NCBI RefSeq assembly: GCF_022698145.1
Contig: NZ_JALDAX010000003.1
Coordinates: forward strand, 496,001 to 560,000
Source of the DNA: Streptomyces spinosisporus
Lineage (GTDB): Bacteria > Actinomycetota > Actinomycetes > Streptomycetales > Streptomycetaceae
Direction: 5' to 3'
DNA length: 64,000 bases
Shown: positions 61,511 through 64,000 of the stretch, piece after piece
How the letters are laid out: every line of letters begins with the position of its first letter
Position numbering within the stretch: position 1 is the stretch's first letter
The notes under the pieces: model-generated
Database searches by the model: none
Told to the model about the DNA's origin: nothing
The model's input: the letters and a program-made list of their open reading frames with translations, nothing else
Made by a program: the position numbers and the translations under genes

Positions 61511-62170
61511 AACGACGCTCGCGCAGACGCCCACACTCGCGCCACCCGCGCCAAACGACACCGCCTTCCCCGGCCGGGCTCCCGGCGACCGGGTCTTCCT
61601 GGCCCCGTCGTCCCGCCCGGCAACGGTGGAACACACCCGCTAATACGGCGTTCCGCGCAGACGCCCACACTCGCGCGCCTGACGGCATCGCCTTCCCCGG
61701 CAGGGCTCCCCGCGACTGGGTCCTCCTGGCCCCGCCCCGCCCGGCCACGGCGGTGCTCATCCGCTGAGGCGGCGTTCCGTGCAGGCGCCCGCACTCGCGC
61801 ACCGCGCCAAACGCCATCGCCTTCCCCGGTCGGGCTCCCGGCGACCGGGTCCTCCCGGCCCGTCCCACCCGGCCACGGCGGTGCTCATCCGCTGAGGCGG
61901 CGTTCCGTGCAGGCGCCCGCACTCCCGCACCCACGCGCCACGTGCCTGGACGTCCCATACGTCACCGCCCACGGCGCCAAATGCCCCGGCCCCGTACGTC
62001 ACCGCCCACGGCGCCAACAGCCCCGGCCCCGTACGCCACCCCCCCACGGCGCCAACCACCCCGCCCCCGCCCGGCCGACAGGCCACACCTTCAGCCGCCG
62101 TACCCACCAAGAACCACGCTCCCAGCGCCCAGGCCCTCCCGCCCCCACCCCAGCACCGCTCACCCGCTGA
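61505..62170 (+). repeat. Tandem gene-end-like repeats, ~128-bp period
   Basis: The element CGCTGA or CGCTAA with following GCG.TTCCG.GCAG recurs with stop codons at 61508, 61641, 61765 and 61893, and CGCTGA again at 62168. Spacings are 133, 124 and 128, then 275. Each full unit holds a shared core (CTTCCCCGG, GGCTCCC, GCGAC) and ends in a short peptide like PATAVLIR then stop, echoing the lipoprotein end. They fill the gap before glnE; no other gene is supported in 61511-62263. Confidence 0.75.
61958..62068. repeat. 37-bp tandem repeat (x3)
   Basis: TACGTCACCGCCCACGGCG begins at 61958 and 61995, and a variant at 62032, a strict 37-bp period. It lies inside the larger repeat region, between the fourth and last gene-end-like units. 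Its function is unknown. Confidence 0.75.
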
Positions 62171-62263
62171 GACACCCCTCCCGCCCAGGCGCCCCCGCCC
62201 CCGTCAGCGGCTAGGCTCTCGGCAGTACGACCTTGGTCCGAGGGTTCGAACAGGAGGACGGGG

Positions 62264-64000
62264 ATGAGCGCGCCGGGGCGCAGGAGCAGTACCTTTACGC
62301 GGCTGCTGCGGCACGGATTCACCGATCCCTCGGCCGCCGAGCGGCTGCTGGACAGTGTGGAGCTCATGCATGTGCGCGACGACCCGGTCCTGCTGGAGGC
62401 GCTGGGGGCGACCGCCGACCCGGATCTCGCGCTGCTCGGGCTCGTACGGCTCCTGGAGGCGCAGCCCGGACCCACCGCGCGCCACGAACTGCTGGACACG
62501 CTGATAGCGGCCAAGCCGCTGCGCGACCGGCTGCTCGGAGTGCTCGGCGCCTCCGCCGCGCTCGGCGACCACCTGCACCGCCACCCGCGCGACTGGGAGG
62601 CCCTGGTCACCTACGAGCCGCGGGACCTGCACCCGGGCGTCGAGGAGTTCGAGCGGGGGCTCGCCGAGGCCACCGACCCCGTCTCCCTGCGCGTCGCCTA
62701 CCGCCGCTGTCTGCTGTCCATCGCCGCCCGCGACGTGTGCGGCACCACCGACATCGCCGAGAACGCCGCCGAACTCGCCGACCTCGCCACCGCCACCCTG
62801 CGCGCAGCCCTGGCGATCGCAAGCGCCGCCGCCCCCGAGGACGCCGCGATGTGCCGCCTCGCGGTGGTCGCGATGGGCAAGTGCGGCGGCCACGAGCTCA
62901 ACTACGTCTCCGACGTCGACGTGATCTTCGTCGGCGAGGCCGTCGACAGCGCGGACGAGGACAAGGCGCTGCGGGCCGCCACCCGGCTCGCCTCGCACAT
63001 GATGCGGATCTGTTCCGAGACCACCGTCGAGGGCTCGATCTGGCCCGTCGACGCCAATCTGCGGCCCGAGGGCAGGAACGGCCCGCTGGTGCGCACCCTC
63101 TCCAGCCATGTCGCCTACTACCAGCGCTGGGCCAAGACCTGGGAGTTCCAGGCCCTGCTCAAGGCCCGCCCGGTGGCCGGCGACATCGAGCTCGGCGAGG
63201 AGTACGTCGCCGCCCTCGAACCCCTCGTCTGGAAGGCCGCCGAGCGCGAGAACTTCGTCGTCGACGTCCAGCAGATGCGCCGCCGCGTCGTGGAGAACAT
63301 CCCCGTCGCCGAGGTCGACCGCGAGCTGAAGCTCGGCCCCGGAGGCCTCAGGGACGTCGAATTCGCCGTACAGCTGCTGCAGTTGGTGCACGGCCGCGCG
63401 GACGCGGGCCTGCGCAGCGGCACCACGCTGAACGCGCTGCAGGCGCTGGCGGCGGGCGGCTACGTGGGCCGCGCCGACGCCGTGCAGCTCGACGAGGCCT
63501 ACCGCTTCCTGCGCTCCATGGAGCACCGCATCCAGCTCTACCGGCTGCGCCGCACCCATCTCGTCCCCGAGGACGAGGCCGACCAGCGCCGCATCGGTCG
63601 CTCGCTCGGCCTGCGCGTCGACCCGGTCGCCGAGCTGAACCGCGAGTGGCGCCGCCACGCCTCCGTCGTACGCCGACTGCACGAGAAGCTCTTCTACCGC
63701 CCGCTGCTCGACGCGGTCGCCCAACTCGCCCCCGGCGAGGCCAGGTTGAGCGCCGAGGCGGCCCGCGAGCGGCTGGTCGCGCTCGGGTACGCCGACCCGG
63801 CCGCGGCCCTGCGCCACCTGGAGGCGCTGGCCTCGGGCGTCACCCGGAAGGCGGCCATCCAGCGCACCCTGCTGCCGGTCCTGCTCGGCTGGTTCGCGGA
63901 CTCCGCCGACCCGGACGCGGGCCTGCTCAACTTCCGCAAGGTCTCGGACGCGCTCGGCAAGACGCCCTGGTACCTGCGGCTGCTCAGGGACGAGGGCGCC
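62264..64000 (+). CDS. glnE: Glutamine synthetase adenylyltransferase (5' part)
   Basis: The gene starts at ATG 62264 after CAGGAGGACGGGG and is open to the window end (579 codons of about 1000). It adenylylates and deadenylylates glutamine synthetase I to match nitrogen supply. The first nucleotidyltransferase domain has GKCGGHELNYVSDVDVIFVG (about 205-224). A Glu-rich ...RELKLGPGGLRDVEFAVQLLQ segment (about 345) and the helical linker with RLRRTHLVPED follow. The second transferase domain would lie beyond the window. Confidence 0.93.
   Translation, partial: MSAPGRRSSTFTRLLRHGFTDPSAAERLLDSVELMHVRDDPVLLEALGATADPDLALLGLVRLLEAQPGPTARHELLDTLIAAKPLRDRLLGVLGASAALGDHLHRHPRDWEALVTYEPRDLHPGVEEFERGLAEATDPVSLRVAYRRCLLSIAARDVCGTTDIAENAAELADLATATLRAALAIASAAAPEDAAMCRLAVVAMGKCGGHELNYVSDVDVIFVGEAVDSADEDKALRAATRLASHMMRICSETTVEGSIWPVDANLRPEGRNGPLVRTLSSHVAYYQRWAKTWEFQALLKARPVAGDIELGEEYVAALEPLVWKAAERENFVVDVQQMRRRVVENIPVAEVDRELKLGPGGLRDVEFAVQLLQLVHGRADAGLRSGTTLNALQALAAGGYVGRADAVQLDEAYRFLRSMEHRIQLYRLRRTHLVPEDEADQRRIGRSLGLRVDPVAELNREWRRHASVVRRLHEKLFYRPLLDAVAQLAPGEARLSAEAARERLVALGYADPAAALRHLEALASGVTRKAAIQRTLLPVLLGWFADSADPDAGLLNFRKVSDALGKTPWYLRLLRDEGA

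Noticed and set aside
61505..62170. CRISPR array
   Set aside because: The repeats are 37 or about 128 bp tandem units without unique spacers, and no cas genes are near.
62204..63817. 537-codon minus-strand frame opposite glnE
   Set aside because: The plus strand encodes a clear GlnE start with its transferase motif; the opposite frame has no recognisable domain.

Overview
The window is high-GC, densely coded actinobacterial DNA, almost certainly from a Streptomyces or close relative. The evidence is strong third-position GC, frequent GTG starts, Tat signals and lipoboxes, and recognisable Streptomyces genes: a GlnA2-type glutamine synthetase, glnE, a two-domain nadE, npdG, an NsrR/flavohaemoglobin pair, a BTAD/AfsR-like regulator and a sedolisin. 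No tRNA, rRNA or CRISPR array was seen.

Layout. Positions 1-10.3 kb hold an aldo/keto reductase end, a D-Ala-D-Ala carboxypeptidase, an SDR, a PhoD phosphatase, a Gfo/Idh dehydrogenase, a Bcr-type exporter coupled to a serine hydrolase, an Rsm22-like methyltransferase, a TetR regulator and an orphan Prim-Pol-like gene. From 10.4 to 14.6 kb is an efeO-efeB-efeU iron-uptake operon with a fourth lipoprotein gene and a DmdR/IdeR-type iron box. From 14.9 to 23.2 kb are a PhzF protein, methionine aminopeptidase, MFS, sialidase, F420 reductase and an M50 protease. From 23.3 to 31.9 kb are a BTAD/NB-ARC/TPR regulator, a DrrAB-type ABC exporter with SARP-type phased repeats at its promoter, panB, and a DHA2 exporter with its TetR. 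From 32 to 43.3 kb are a phosphatase, an FAD monooxygenase with divergent TetR, nadE, the sedolisin, DUF305/DUF3105 membrane proteins, nsrR and hmp.

The main feature is a 12.8-kb integrative element (44,923-57,706) in the 3' end of glnA2. Its ends are a 92-bp direct repeat with one synonymous difference. It carries int and xis, an iteron-like TGACGCA array, a Prim-Pol plus AAA+ replication pair, an FtsK/TraB DNA translocase, small Spd-like membrane and zinc-binding proteins, a GntR repressor and an XRE-TPR/flavoprotein pair. This is the layout of an actinomycete integrative and conjugative element (AICE) with a Prim-Pol replication module. The attachment site is a protein-coding gene rather than a tRNA, and insertion rebuilds the last residues of GlnA2.

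Beyond the element are small chromosomal genes (two VOC proteins, a PPOX protein, a LuxR regulator and a lipoprotein). Then comes a tandem-repeat region in which a gene-3'-end-like unit with its stop codon recurs about every 128 bp, and finally the first 579 codons of glnE, which runs off the window. glnA2 and glnE place the region near nitrogen-metabolism genes.
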